This document shows positions 1 to 12,105 of a stretch of 64,000 nucleotides of DNA, one piece after another. The notes under the pieces are model-generated. The model ran no database searches. It worked only from the letters and a program-made list of their open reading frames with translations, and was not told the DNA's origin. The position numbers and the translations under genes were made by a program. Origin of the DNA: Nymphaea colorata (lineage: Eukaryota > Streptophyta > Magnoliopsida > Nymphaeales > Nymphaeaceae); the NCBI RefSeq assembly GCF_008831285.2, contig NC_045140.1, forward strand, positions 24,508,131 through 24,572,130, in the 5' to 3' direction. How positions within the stretch are numbered: the stretch's first letter is position 1; each line of letters starts with the position of its first letter.

Positions 1-3000
1 ATCCTATTTATAGGAGGCTCGTTGGCAGCAGCATTCTCATCTGGATCCTTCCTGCATGGCATAAAGACATGTGATACCTTCAAAGCAGCAACATCCAGCA
101 CCTGCAATGCACCAAATGCTTCCTCGTTGTAATCTCAAGCATTGGAATTCCACACACCAAGCAACTAAAAGCATGAAGGACAGAGGTGCACTCAATTGCA
201 TGAGGCATGCATAGATCTGGTTGCATGCATGTTTTGTCAGAGAGGAACAACGCTGGCCAAGCATAAAGGCCAAAATTCTTTTGGCCGTTAATAAATGCAA
301 TAAGTCTGGAGTAAAAAATAAGTGTTACATATTGCAATAGGTAGTAACCTATGTCATGTGGGTGCAGCAAGATCATGTGTATCTCTCTCTCTCTCTCTCT
401 ACACATACGTACATATATACACCCACACACACACACACACACAAACAAACAAAGACATGTATTTATGCGGGTGCATCAAGACTGTGAGCACGTACCTGAT
501 CTGTGTCTATAAGAAGCTCATATATATATGCATAAAAAAATTTCAACTGACTTAAAGAACAAGATATATATCATATCACGTTGAACATCAGCATCAATGC
601 CGCTGAGGCACCTGCAGCTAAACTGGCTCAGGTTCTTCAGGTTATTTAAGTCTCACATTTGTCATTTTTATGAACGTTAATACTTTATTATATGTTTCTT
701 ATCATATCATTTACGTTTTCATTTGGCATTACTGGTAGTGACATTCACACAGATTCCAAATGCAATAACATAAAAAACATCAAATAGAAGAGTGCACAAT
801 ATTTTGGCTTGATATAGAGAAAGCATAGCGTAAGGCACACAATCTAATTTACGAACAGGGCACAAGCTTGCTCCTTAAAGTTATAGCACGGTAGCTTACA
901 GCAAAAAGATTCTTCAAGATGACTGAAACATAAGCAAACAGATCTAATAGCAATGAAAATGCAGGATAGTTACATACGTATATCTTTTTATCATGGCCCG
1001 CAATGATTAAGCGAGATGAGTCATTGCTAAAAACCATACAGTGTGCAAAAGGTAACTTTGCAGGAAGTTGCATTTTGTCGACCACCCAGCCACCCTTTCC
1101 AACACCAGAGCCGGTCACATTCTTTAGTTCAAAGAGCCTGGGCTTTACATGGTCCGAGAAAGCAAACAAAACTCCAGTTCTAGAAATGGTGCTAGAAATG
1201 ATCTTTTCTGCCTTCTTGCATTTGACTCTAGCCAGCAACTGTGCGGTTGCAATCTTCCCAGAATCCACATGCTTTCTCTTACTAGATTTAGCTTTAGAAC
1301 CAAGAAAAACAGGCATCACATCCAACCAACCAGGATTTTGAACTAAGATCATGTCTGTTCCACCAATGGCCGAGTCATGCACCAATTGAACAAGCACCCT
1401 CTGAGGTGCAGGACATATGTCGTGAGGTGAGAACTTGCTAAACTCATTGGCAGAGTATGCAAAGAGCTTGGTATCATCACCACCAGAAATCAACATAGGA
1501 ACTCCTAAACGAGCCCATTTCTGGTAACTGGAATTCATAAGCTTTTCAGGACCATTGTTTTTTCTATCCTTTCTTCCTTTCTTCTCCTTTTCAGGCAGTG
1601 GATCTGGGAAAGTGTAAAATAAAGAGTTCAGAAACAGACTAAACTGACAGGAGTGCATGAAAGAAATGAAAATTTAGAATCACCTTCTGCACTGATAGGC
1701 ACAGAAATAGTCAAAGCCCGAATATCATGGGTATGAGCTCGTACATATCCAACGTAGATCCACTTCTCTAGCACATCTATAGAAGAATCATTCTTATTGA
1801 AACTGGAGGAGTCCTGGTTGAGTTTATACTGGATAACCTGGACGTACGATATCAGACACAAGAATCACCAATATGAACTAACAGAAATGCATCCATTATT
1901 CAAGCGAAAATTTCAAATTATGTAGCATGATCATGATAATTGATAATGTGATATAACTGTTTTCAGTGACCATGTAACCATAGCTACAGTGGTTCGTCCA
2001 GGCATGGATCATTAAGCTATGTAAAACAAAATGAAAAAGAGATTGATCAAAGGATTTAATTTTAAACCAATCAAGGGACTATTTTGAAAAGCAAAAGTAA
2101 TGCTCTCCATGAAGAAAAGACGAACCAGCCTGCCAACAAAGCAGATACTTGGTAAAGCAGGCACTGTCATGCATAGGCACAGGTTCAGGTGGCATTAATC
2201 TTAACAAGGGGACACTTGCACTATGCATTCATAGATAAAGGTGGTCAAACATAAAACTATATATATTGCAATCAATAAACACCTTCTGCATACGCTGCAT
2301 CATTTTCCATGGATAAAAATGTCTTCCAACAGCTCAAAATTCATCCGCTTTAATTCTTTTTTTTTCTAGTCTGGGTTACTATGTCACAGAGGTTCAGGAA
2401 GAAGAAGGCAAATTGTCCGTTGCCACACCCAAGACGCATCACGAGACCCATGAACTTGGGTGTGGCAACCTTTTTGAAGAACCCGTGTTATTTAGCTGGT
2501 TTGTCATCCCACAAGTAAGCTTCTGACATCAAACACTAGAATACATGATACCAAAAATGTTAAGTTCCTATTTGATGGGACCCTATTATTGAAGATGCAA
2601 GAGGCAGACAGTTAGAATTAGACGTAACAGAAAACATCAAACAGTAACAAAGTATTATGCAGGGACAGAACTAAACAAGTAGCATGCACATTCATGCATT
2701 TTTAAAAACCTCAGAAAGAGAAGAATCGCGAGGATACATTTGTAAGAGAAATAAAATGTTATGCTTGTGCAGATAAAAAATGTTTTCATGCATCAAGTGC
2801 TAACACTTATAAGAAGTATAAAATGAGGAAAACATGACACATCCATACCATATTCATGAACAGAGTTAAACAATACAAAATTGGCAAGCAGGATAAAAAA
2901 CTGGCACTAACAAGTACGTCACACGTTGTCAGAATAACAGTCATTCTTCTTCTTAAATCCTGCCCTAATCAGGGAATAACTACATGTCATACAAGATGTA

Positions 3001-6000
3001 TACCACATTCATTAGCTTTTTTGGAAATTTTAGGGACTTTGGGGCTGTACTTCCTAATGTGTAATTGGTCATGTGGGTTGTTCCACGGACTTTGCTCAGA
3101 CCAAAAAGAAACTGATAGACTTATTAATACCCATCAGAAATAGCAGATAAGCGCACAGATGCAAATACACATTACACCAAATAGGAGAAATACTCAAATA
3201 CCAGTTCACCCAAATTGAGATTTCAAGTTTGAACTATCCCAATAATGACAACCACTAGGTCAAAGTTTCCTCCAGTCTCTGTCAAATGAAAGAGATCAAT
3301 ATTGAAATGCATAGCTTATATGGCACAGTCACAAATGAGTGCAGAAATTATAAAGGTAAGACATGATTCAGCAACCACGTTCTTCATTAATGAAGCAAAA
3401 AACGTCGTTAGTTTATCTACAGGCAAGCAAGACACCACATGCATATTTGCAAAATGTATACCTGACCATCAGAACCTGCAGAAAACACTCTTCTGTTAGT
3501 TGGTGTTGCAGCTAAAGCATTGACATCACCTTTGTGCCTAGAATGTGACTGGATTAAGGTACCATGTTGAGCATCCCAAAAGTGAACACTCCCAGTGCTA
3601 TCTGCACTAACCAGAGTGCCATTCCTGAAACATCAGAAAATATAGAATTGGCATCTGTCACTATCGCAGCCATCCCAATGCTTCAAGGAGACTAAGAAAG
3701 CCCGGCAATTTGGTAAAACTCGTCTAAACATTTGACTTGTGTGACATTTGCATAAAAAGTAAAAAATAAAAAATTTTACAAATGACAACGACAATGGTAT
3801 TACCTTAGAGAAAGGAGTGACCAAATGCAAAGCTCTTGTTTAACACCCACATCACCATGCCCTACAGTTATTCTATAAACCTCATGAGAAGTAGTTGAGT
3901 TCCAGCACCTTATGAACCTATGAAGACAGAATTGCACAATCAAGTTTTAGAAGAGATCCATTAAGGCATGCGTGTAAACAAATGAAATGCACAATACATT
4001 AACAAACCACAAGTGTATGCATTTCATATGGCAGGATCTAAGGAATACAAGATTCGTCCAGACTTTTAGGACTTCAAAGAATTTAATAACTACTGACAAC
4101 ATCTCTGAGAGTATCCATTTAGAGACTGGATGGCTTTGAACAATTGTGTTTGATACAGCATAATTTAAAAACTTCGTGATCCAATATTTATTTGTGGAAT
4201 TCAATTTCAAAATGATCCATAAGCAAGAAATGCAGCCAAACTTAACAAAAGAAACGTCATCAGTCAATACTTTCAATCCACATACCCATCACTGCTCCCA
4301 GAGAAGATAAATTTGGAGTCATGGCTCCATGCTACGCTTAGAGTTCGTCCTGCACCGCAAATAACAATGATATGTAAATCTGAAAATCAGGAATTTTTCA
4401 TATTTTCTATATCCAAAAGGTGATGACTAACTCACCATCCACCCTTGGCAATGATACGATAGCATCCAGGGTCTCATCTGAACCACTAACAGTACATATT
4501 CGTACACGACCATCATCACAGCCAAGGGCCAACCGTTGGTTAAAATTGCATGCTTGTATAGCATGAGGTTCACTAGTTTCAATATCATTAACACTGCTGG
4601 TATCATCGTCACTACTCTCATCGTCATCATCATCTTTATAACAGATTGAACCATTTGCAACTCCACTAGTTGTAGGTAAATCAGTATGACTTCCACAATG
4701 CAATGCCCTTTCAAAAGGCTCCAATGCGATCTGCCAAACCGAAACTCCTATAGAATCCAAAACAACCTGCAAAGTAAAATGGTGGTGGAGTCAAAATTCT
4801 CCTTCCACAAACTGTTGATGCCAATGATACTGCTTATATTATCCCAACTATACCAAGTTACCAACACAACTACTTCCACCCCTTAGGTGCCCATCTCAAT
4901 GTAAATTACAATCAGTAAATTATTTAACATACTGGAGCTGGCCTTAGCAGTTAGTAGACAAGACAGATAACTCCAAAGCAATGCAACAAAAAACTCCAGA
5001 ATTTTTGAGACACCAGATGAAAGGAAAGAAGCATCAATGAACACCTATTTTGCTGGTCACAAACTGCAAGTTTATAAAGTTTAAGGTTCCTAGCACATTA
5101 ACAGGATTAAAAAAAAACAACAAAAAAATAAGGGATTTCCAAAAGTTAGAGTCAGCAGTGACCACATGGTCAACTATATGACCACAAATTGAGAAAGTAA
5201 ACACGATGTGTCTAGCACTTCAGAAAATCCTTCTAGCTTTTAATCAATACTGTATGGCCCTTTACGTGAACAACTATGAATTCTACTAAGCAAATCAGAT
5301 TCATGTTTCACAGCTTCAACAAAAACAAGTATGTTTGCTGTAAAGGCACATCAACTGACTAGTTCATCTTTCATAGAGACGCAACCAAATGTTGTTGAGA
5401 TTTTGATGGTCTCAAGCTGAGAACCATAAGACCAGCATGTTGCTTCTAGTACCTTTAGCAACTTATTTGGCTATGAATGTAGGAAGCAATTATCCCTCTC
5501 TAATTTCTAGTTGCTTTATGGTGAACATAAGCATCACAAGCCAACCATGTCAGATCTTCGTAAACACATAAAAGCCGAGAACCTAATCAAATCTAGCACC
5601 AGAAGTTATCAACTCCTGAACTGATGAATGAAGCTTAGGGTACTCCGTGGAAATTTCATATGGGGAAGTTGGGTATAGCAATCTAAAATGAGCATGTGCG
5701 AAAAAGGAGACAGACTTGGCACTTTAAGCCAATTGTCACATATTGCAACATGACAAAATTAAAATACAGTCACGAATCCTTATGATATAAGGCTCCACAA
5801 CCACAAAGGCTCGTGAGTAGGTTGAGCAGAGTACCAGCGCTAAGTGCAGAAAAACCATTACGAAGAGAAGTCTGTCGTTCAGGGCACTAATGATTGGAAA
5901 TTTTTCTCTTCGTAAACTTCCTATCTTAGAAGCCCCACGTAGTGAGCTGGCAAAATGCCTCTTTCATGTTTCTTCAATCCACATTAAACACATTTTACAA

Positions 6001-6643
6001 CCAAAAGGCCAAAATGAAAACCTAAAACTCATGGATTTCACTCTAATGAAAGTCTTTGTTATCAACGGACCACCAATTTCCATGTTAATTCATTCCAATA
6101 CCTCAGTTTCCAATGCAATGAAAATGTAAAGTGCGCGCCAATTAAAGAACGTCTCATCTCAATTTGTATAAACCCCAGGAACGAGACACAAAAATGAACT
6201 GACGGAAAAACTAAGATATCAAAAGTGACTACCTTCTGCTGCAACGCGAAAAGATCCCATTCAGAAATCGAGCCATCGATACTAGATGAAAACAACCGAC
6301 CGGACGAAGCCAAGCCTTTGAAGCCCGAACGACACCAGGCGAGAGAAGAGATCCTGGAGTCAGGATTCCCATGAATGGTCTGCTTATGAAGGAAGATAGA
6401 CAGTAAACAGTCACAACAGTACACATCCGACCAAAAACGTTAATGGGAAGAAAGGGAGGAGCGAGAAGGTGTTACAAGCTGACAGTGCCACCCGACAGAG
6501 CCCGGAGAGACGAGCCAAATCTCAAGCGTGCCGTCCTCGCGGGCGGCGGCCACCTGAGCGTCATCGGGGCTGGTGGCGAGGGCCACCACCGCAGAGGGCT
6601 TCCACTCCGCGCACCTCACGCTGTGAATCTCCAACTCCTCCAT
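1..6643 (-). CDS. UTP4: UTP4 / cirhin-type WD40 protein of the SSU processome (5' partial: continues past left edge)
   Basis: Nucleolar WD40-repeat protein of the t-UTP/UTP-A part of the small-subunit processome, needed for pre-18S rRNA synthesis and cleavage; the Arabidopsis homologue is POPCORN (family knowledge). Exons on the minus strand: 6643-6476, 6379-6233, 4766-4436, 4349-4286, 3917-3804, 3624-3462, 1837-1684, 1603-978 and 101 to beyond base 1. All junctions are GT-AG and phase is consistent throughout, giving 622 codons plus two bases. The start at 6643 opens with [18 protein letters not shown]-type blades are visible as [41 protein letters not shown] and AGHDKKIYV. An acidic Asp/Glu/Ser run sits near residues 149-165 and Lys-rich patches lie in exon 8. 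Plant UTP4 is about 800 residues, so roughly the last fifth is off the window. Exon 9 ends in EPPINR, before a conserved region. Function is inferred from homology recalled, not searched. Confidence 0.9.
102..977 (-). other. UTP4 intron 8 with CT and CA microsatellites
   Basis: The intron between exon 8 (donor GTATGT at 977) and exon 9 (acceptor CAG ending at 102). It contains a (CT)n run at about 380-400 followed closely by a (CA)n run at about 424-443. No other structure is seen. Confidence 0.6.
1838..3461 (-). other. UTP4 intron 6 (1.6 kb)
   Basis: Lies between UTP4 exons 6 and 7. It is A/T rich with no recognisable element or conserved coding segment; an imperfect inverted sequence around GTTGCCACACCC (2420-2470) is the only visible structure. 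I see no snoRNA boxes that I would trust on the host strand. Confidence 0.6.
4767..6232 (-). other. UTP4 intron 2 (1.47 kb)
   Basis: Lies between exon 2 (ends in residues ALQQK) and exon 3 (starts VVLDSIG). A/T rich, with short poly-A runs near 5110-5130. No transposon ends or RNA gene recognised. The plus-strand ORF at 5890-6129 inside it has no protein-like features and is not called. Confidence 0.6.
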
Positions 6644-6651
6644 CACACCGC

Positions 6652-6669
6652 AGAGAGAGAGAGAGAGAG
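6652..6669 (-). repeat. (AG)9 microsatellite in the UTP4 leader (CT on the sense strand)
   Basis: A perfect dinucleotide run that ends 8 bases upstream of the UTP4 ATG at 6643. On the transcribed strand it is a CT pyrimidine tract, similar to runs in the leaders of the SOFL and BSD genes of this window. Confidence 0.85.
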
Positions 6670-6769
6670 TTTTGTTAGGGTAACAGGGAGAAAAACAGAG
6701 AAGAAGCAAGAAAGAAGCACCCCGCAAAGAGGGAGGAGGGGCGACTGAGGGGCGGAACCGAGGGAGTCC

Positions 6770-9700
6770 ATTTGCTAGGGTAACGAGGAGGGAGAGTCCA
6801 CTACTTCTTTGAAAAGAAAAAAAAAGGCATAGTTTTTGTTATAATTATTGATAACCGCTTAACGTTCGAAATTTATACGAAACTTTTTTAAATTAATAAA
6901 AGCAATTCACAAACAGGCGCCTCCTAAAACCTCAAGGTCATATTTTTATGTTTATATGCAAACCAAGTTTTTTAATGAGTTTCAAAAACTTTGTTTATTT
7001 GTTTGGATGAACCACTCAAAACCTAGTTTTGTTATGAATAACCTCAAACTCAATTTTTAATGGAACTGTAACACTCTAAAAACCTTGTTTTAAAGGCAAA
7101 AAAGTACGTTTTGCCTCGCAAACTTAGTTTTGGGTTGTGATCCAAACACCTCCTAATACAGTGGCAGAGCAACATGTGGGCACAACTAGTCTCTTAAAAT
7201 TTGTTTATTTTTAAATAGGCATCTTTCAACATATATATATAAGTTCCCCATCATTTTAAAACTCTTCCATCAGAAATATATATATATATATATAAGTTCC
7301 CCATGCAGCAGTATATTACTGCTCTAAGTGATTGCAGAGCATTCAACTATATGCAATGCTTAAGTTGAGATCGGAAAGTAAATGAAATAAGAGCAACTCC
7401 CATAAATTGGGGAGACACCATCTTGGCAATCTTGACCATAGAATTGAATAAATTAATAGAAGGCTAATTTCATTATTGTCATTTGATACAATTCATGTTC
7501 TTCAAGTTGAGGAGATTCTCCTCGATGAACTTGCATCCCTGAAATTAAGAAATTCAAGTCATTGAGAAGACAACAATCCAGGTGTGGACTGCTGAGAGAA
7601 GTTGATAGGAATGCTCTTTCTTAGTTGCCAGGAAATGTATTGAGGCAATTTAGACAATCAAGGAAATTGCTTAAACCATGATCAAGATATATATAGAGAG
7701 AGAAGAAATTAGATTCTTTTCTTCTCTATTCTCAAAAGCAGTCTCTAACGTTTCTCCTCTTGAAAGCTTGAATGGAATAGAGTGAACTGGAGAACAAGAA
7801 ATATGAGGAAGCACAAGGAAGAACAGCTTGCTGAAGAAGATCTAGGCAATAAAGAGAGAGCTGGGTTGTATGTTGTTAGAAGGTTGGACAGACTGATCAA
7901 GCGTCGCATGGCAAGAGACAGAACACTTGGGACGCTGTGAATGCATGTTCGTGGTTCTGGCATCCCTGTTTGATAAGTTGGGCTGGAACGGTGCCCATTG
8001 TTATTGCAACATGTGTTCCACTCAACAATCAAACAATCTGGCTGCCACAAGGCTTTGTTTTCTATTTGCACTCATGAAAGTTGCTGTAGGGTCGAATTTA
8101 GCTCTCAAATCTCTCCTGTCTGTAGCTTTCTTCTACTGGTGGAGCCAAGTGTGGGTCCTTTCACGTGTTCTTACGCTATATCGGTGTTCTCAGTCATTTT
8201 GCAATGTATTTGAATGATCTAAAGAAGAGTTACTGTATATTAGTGACGCTCATCCAAAAGCTTTTTGTCTGGGCAGGAGCTTTGAAGGCCGCTTTTAGTC
8301 TCTGTAATTCATAATGAAATGTTAAAGAATGTGATTTGACATGTGATGCAGCAATCTATATTTTGACCTTGATATGTGCTAAATCATGTTCATAATTACA
8401 TGGCCAAGATAGAAAAGTATAATGAGAAGGGATGTCCTCCTTAAACTTTTTTCCGATCAAGAAACACTCTCATACAAATTTCTTGCCTCCAGTCAATCAG
8501 TTTTCTTTTTGAATCGCCAACTTTCTGTACTGCAAATGGAGGCTACCAAAGTACCCAAGACATCGAAAGCAGATCATGTACCTTATAGAGATGAGGGATT
8601 GAGTGGAGATTTTACTCAAACTCGGATGGAATATGTCTAGAACATTTTTAAGCTCAAACCATTCCTCTCTATTCTTGGGTCTGCAGCATGGGACCAAATT
8701 AAGAACTAATGATATTTTCAGCAATAATTTCACCAAATTAAGTCATACTTTGCAAAAAATAAGTGTGTTGGATTAAATAACTTCAGGTTAAAGAAGGTGG
8801 AGTTCAACACAGTGGATGCATCTCTATTAGCATGATCTGTTTAACTCCAGCTTATGCATAAAAGAATAAATTATAAATGTGTTATATTATGGCCAAACTT
8901 GGGCAGTGTGCATGATGCAGGCGAACGTTTCTCAATTAGCAGACTTAGACCCAAAAGAGTGGTAGTATTTGGATGGCACCTCCAAAAAAGTCATTTTGTA
9001 AAAATTAAGTATTGCTAAAACTTGATTTTTTGAACAATTTCTATATTGAGCATGGAGAATCCTGCTGTATTTGAATATAAACCGCGGTCACTAAAATATG
9101 ATCCAAATTGGTGCTAACGTCTCGCAAATGTCATATTGTATAGGAGTTGAAGTCGGACCTAAAACATACATCCTAATACCATGTCGAAAACAGAAAAAAA
9201 ATCATTAAAACTTGCTTTTTATACGTAGATACTGCAATTAGATCAGATGTCACTCTTATTCAAAACAGATCCAATTTTTTAAATGTTTGCTCTGAATCCA
9301 ATGCGAGTTTGATAAATAAGAAATCAGATGATGATCAGGTATCCGATTTTTTTTAATTCAAATGAGTTGTATTTAGGATAAAGCATCTGCAAATATTTTG
9401 ATGGATTGTAGCCATAATATGCACCATCCGAGCAGGAGGTTTGGAGTCATGAAGCTTGGAAGGAAAGAACTTAAAAGATAGATCCTAGCTACTAGGAATC
9501 TGATAACTTTTTTTGTGTGTTTTTTTAAAAACATGGTAAAAACTTGGATGTTGAGGATGAGTATTTCATCTTATGAGTATTTCATCTTATCACTCGACTG
9601 GGAGCTAAATCCTCCATCTTTTCCTGTCCTCTTATGATACTAAATCTACTTTCAATGTCTCAAGGCGATGCTATCAGAAGATTTTCCATGAAATCAACGA

Positions 9701-10710
9701 AGATTTTCCATGAAATCAACTTCCTAAAACAAAAAAACTTGACAAAATTCCATGAGAAAATGGCTGCCCTCTTCTATTCTTTAGTTATTTGAAGATTAAA
9801 ACTTTTAATTTCAACGGGTTTTCTTAGTTCTCAACAAGAACAAAAATTTTCAGCAGGTTTTCTTAGTTTTGCAAAAGAAATTGAAAATTCAATGACGAAA
9901 AGGACGTGCTCCGAACGGGAATTTCTGCTAAGCGTGATCCCTATTGTCGTCATCTTACACCAAAGGCAGCAGGGTAGGCCCATGAAATAAGCCAGCAGCG
10001 GACTCCGCTTTCTTTTCATTTACGGCCCCATTTAAAGCATAGTTCTATCCTTTTTATCTTTCAGTCCGGTAAATATGTGTCTCCATATTTACGCCGGAAA
10101 ACTTTCAAAGCTCCGCGTTTATCGGCGATCTGCATCGACCGGGATGGATATCAGAAGATTAACTTAAACATTTAGATTATTGTTTAGTTAGATTTTAATG
10201 GCCGATACAGGTCGATTCAGACTCATGGTGGCAGCCGAATTTTAAAAAACGCCTATTACCAGCGTTTGTATCTCGTGAAAGCCGATCTGCACCGGTATTA
10301 GTAACAGTTCTCGCTTTTAATGGCTTTTGGCTCCTTTGATTTCACCGACGCCCTTCTCTGCTCTACACATGTCCATCTCTGGCGAAGACCAAAATGACAC
10401 TTCTCTGCCCGGCCGCGTTTCACTCCCCAATCTCATCCCCCAACTCGAGGACCCACTGCTCCTCTCTCCCACACTTTTCACCTTCCTTTCCTTCTGTCTT
10501 ATGTCTGCTACCTCTGGAATCCATGGATTATATTTTATCGTTTACACTTTCGATTCGCACTTCGCTTCGCTTCTCACTCTTTCTTTCTTTCTCTCGGCCC
10601 TCATTAAAAGAAAATAGACAGACGCCGAAAACTTCTGTCTTCAGCTCATCCTCCCACCTGTCTTTCCTCTTCGGCTCTTCCCCTCCCCACCCCCTTCAAA
10701 AGAGAAGAGG
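6770..10710. other. Intergenic spacer between UTP4 and the GT34 gene
   Basis: This 3.9 kb stretch separates the divergent UTP4 and GT34 genes. It holds a MITE-like element (7001-7149), a short TA repeat (about 7267-7286), two small direct repeats (about 9557-9588 and 9680-9721) and a CT/GA-rich stretch near 7690-7860. Open frames at 7745-8217 on both strands have no recognisable domain and look like chance. The last 400 bases are C/T rich and probably include the GT34 promoter and leader, but I see no clear TATA box. Confidence 0.6.
7001..7149. mobile_element. MITE-like element with imperfect terminal inverted repeats
   Basis: The left end reads GTTTGGATGAACCACTCAAA. The right end at 7129-7148, reverse complemented, reads GTTTGGATCACAACCCAAAA, so about 15 of 20 bases agree. 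The interior is A/T rich with repeated AAACCTAGTTTTG-like motifs and no ORF. Size and ends suit a non-autonomous DNA transposon, perhaps hAT-like. A target-site duplication is not clear. Confidence 0.45.
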
Positions 10711-10746
10711 ATGCTCCCCTCCTCGCCTTCAGACCCACCACCAGCC

Positions 10747-12105
10747 ATGGCGAAGCATACCGCCTCCCCGAAATCCCACTCTCGCCAGTCCAGTTCCCTC
10801 TGCTCTTGCTTCCTCAGCGATTGCTCCGTCTTCACCGGCGGCGCCATGGCCGCCCTCCTCTTTGTCTGGGCTCTCTGGACCGTCTGCAACTCTCTCAACC
10901 CCGCCATCATAAACCTCTCTTCTTCTTCTTCATCTTCTTATTTACGGGCTGACTCTCTCCCCACTCACCAACATAAGCCTTCCCCCTTCCCCTCCGACTC
11001 TCCCGGCTCCACCTTCTACGACGACCCTTCTTTGGACTACACCATCGGCGTCCCAATGAAGGATTGGGACAGAAAGAGGTCGGAATGGATGGCGTCCCAC
11101 CCGTGGATCACTCCCCGGAAAATCATCCTTGTCACCGGATCGCAGCCGACCGCTTGTAAGAACCCCACCGGCGACCACCTCCTCCTCCGCTTCTTCAAGA
11201 ACAAGGCCGACTACTGCCGCCTGCACGGCTACGACATTTTCTACAACAACGTTCTGCTTCAACCCAAGATGCACACTTTCTGGGCGAAGCTGCCGGCGGT
11301 CAAATCCGTTATGATCTCGCACCCTGAGACGGAGTGGGTCTGGTGGGTCGACTCCGACGCGGCCATTACGGACATGGAGTTTACGCTTCCGCTGGAGAGG
11401 TACGTCGGCAGGAACCTGATCGTCCACGGCTGGGAGAACATGGTGTACGAGAACCGAAGCTGGGTGGGGCTCAACGCCGGAGTCTTCCTGATGAGGAACT
11501 GCCAGTGGTCGATGGATTTCATGGAGGTTTGGGCGAGCATGGGGCCGCAGACCCCCGACTACGCTGAATGGGGCCGCATACAGACGTCGGTTCTCGCGGA
11601 CCGGATGTTCAAGAACGCCGACGACCAGTCCGGCCTGGTTTACCTCCTTTTGAAGGAGAAGGAGAAATGGGGAGACAAAATCTTCCTGGAGAACAGCTTC
11701 TACTTCGAGAGCTACTGGATCGAGATCGTCGGGAAGTTGGAGGACGTCAGCAAGAAGTATGAGGAGATGGAGAGGGCCGACGCCGCACTGAGGAGGCGGC
11801 ACGCCGAGAAGACGTCGGAGTTGTACTGGCCCAAGAGGGAAGCCCACCTCCGGGAAGAGGGCTACGGCCCGAACAGCCTCAGGAGGCCGTTCATTACTCA
11901 CTTCACGGGCTGCCAGCCCTGCAGCGGCGATCACAACAAGATGTACTCTGGAGAAAACTGCTACAAAGGAATGGTGAGGGTTCTCAACTTCGCCGACAAC
12001 CAGGTGCTGAAAAATTACGGGTTCTACCGGAAGGATCTTCTTGACACGGAGACTGTTTTCCCGGCGCCGTTCGACTTTCCGGCCAATCGCTCCGGTTCGG
12101 CCTAG
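10747..12105 (+). CDS. GT34 glycosyltransferase, galactomannan galactosyltransferase-like
   Basis: A type II Golgi membrane glycosyltransferase of family GT34, which adds alpha-1,6 galactose or xylose side chains to mannan or xyloglucan backbones using a UDP-sugar (family knowledge). The intronless ORF encodes 452 residues, the usual family length. A cytosolic Ser-rich tail is followed by a single membrane segment at about residues 30-48, then a stem and the lumenal catalytic domain. Visible signatures are PMKDWDRKRSEW, VTGSQPTACKNPTGDH, the metal/nucleotide-sugar DSD at residues 202-204 within WVWWVDSDAAITDMEF, GWVGLNAGVF-type SWVGLNAGVFLMRNCQWS, and HFTGCQPC near the C-terminus. The YDDP...YT...PMK pattern after the stem resembles legume galactomannan galactosyltransferase and the GTL6 clade more than the xyloglucan XXT clade, but donor specificity cannot be read from sequence. 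ATG 10747 has a good context (GCCATGGC); an in-frame ATG at 10711 would add 12 residues. Coding GC is much higher than in the flanks. Confidence 0.93.
   Translation: MAKHTASPKSHSRQSSSLCSCFLSDCSVFTGGAMAALLFVWALWTVCNSLNPAIINLSSSSSSSYLRADSLPTHQHKPSPFPSDSPGSTFYDDPSLDYTIGVPMKDWDRKRSEWMASHPWITPRKIILVTGSQPTACKNPTGDHLLLRFFKNKADYCRLHGYDIFYNNVLLQPKMHTFWAKLPAVKSVMISHPETEWVWWVDSDAAITDMEFTLPLERYVGRNLIVHGWENMVYENRSWVGLNAGVFLMRNCQWSMDFMEVWASMGPQTPDYAEWGRIQTSVLADRMFKNADDQSGLVYLLLKEKEKWGDKIFLENSFYFESYWIEIVGKLEDVSKKYEEMERADAALRRRHAEKTSELYWPKREAHLREEGYGPNSLRRPFITHFTGCQPCSGDHNKMYSGENCYKGMVRVLNFADNQVLKNYGFYRKDLLDTETVFPAPFDFPANRSGSA

Noticed and set aside
80..448. Minus-strand frame at the left edge
   Set aside because: It is in a different frame from UTP4 exon 9 and spans CT/CA microsatellites; the exon 9 frame at 101-1 fits UTP4 and its splice sites.
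4427..4714. Second open frame inside UTP4 exon 3
   Set aside because: Alternate-frame shadow of the Asp-rich stretch (GAT repeats read as Met/Thr).
7745..8217. Overlapping frames of about 100 codons on both strands
   Set aside because: No recognisable domain, no splice partners, and frames open on both strands suggest chance or a decayed repeat.
10942..11934. 330-codon open frame antisense to the GT34 gene
   Set aside because: It is the GC-rich third-position shadow of the sense frame; its residues are low-complexity Val/Leu/Arg with no domain.
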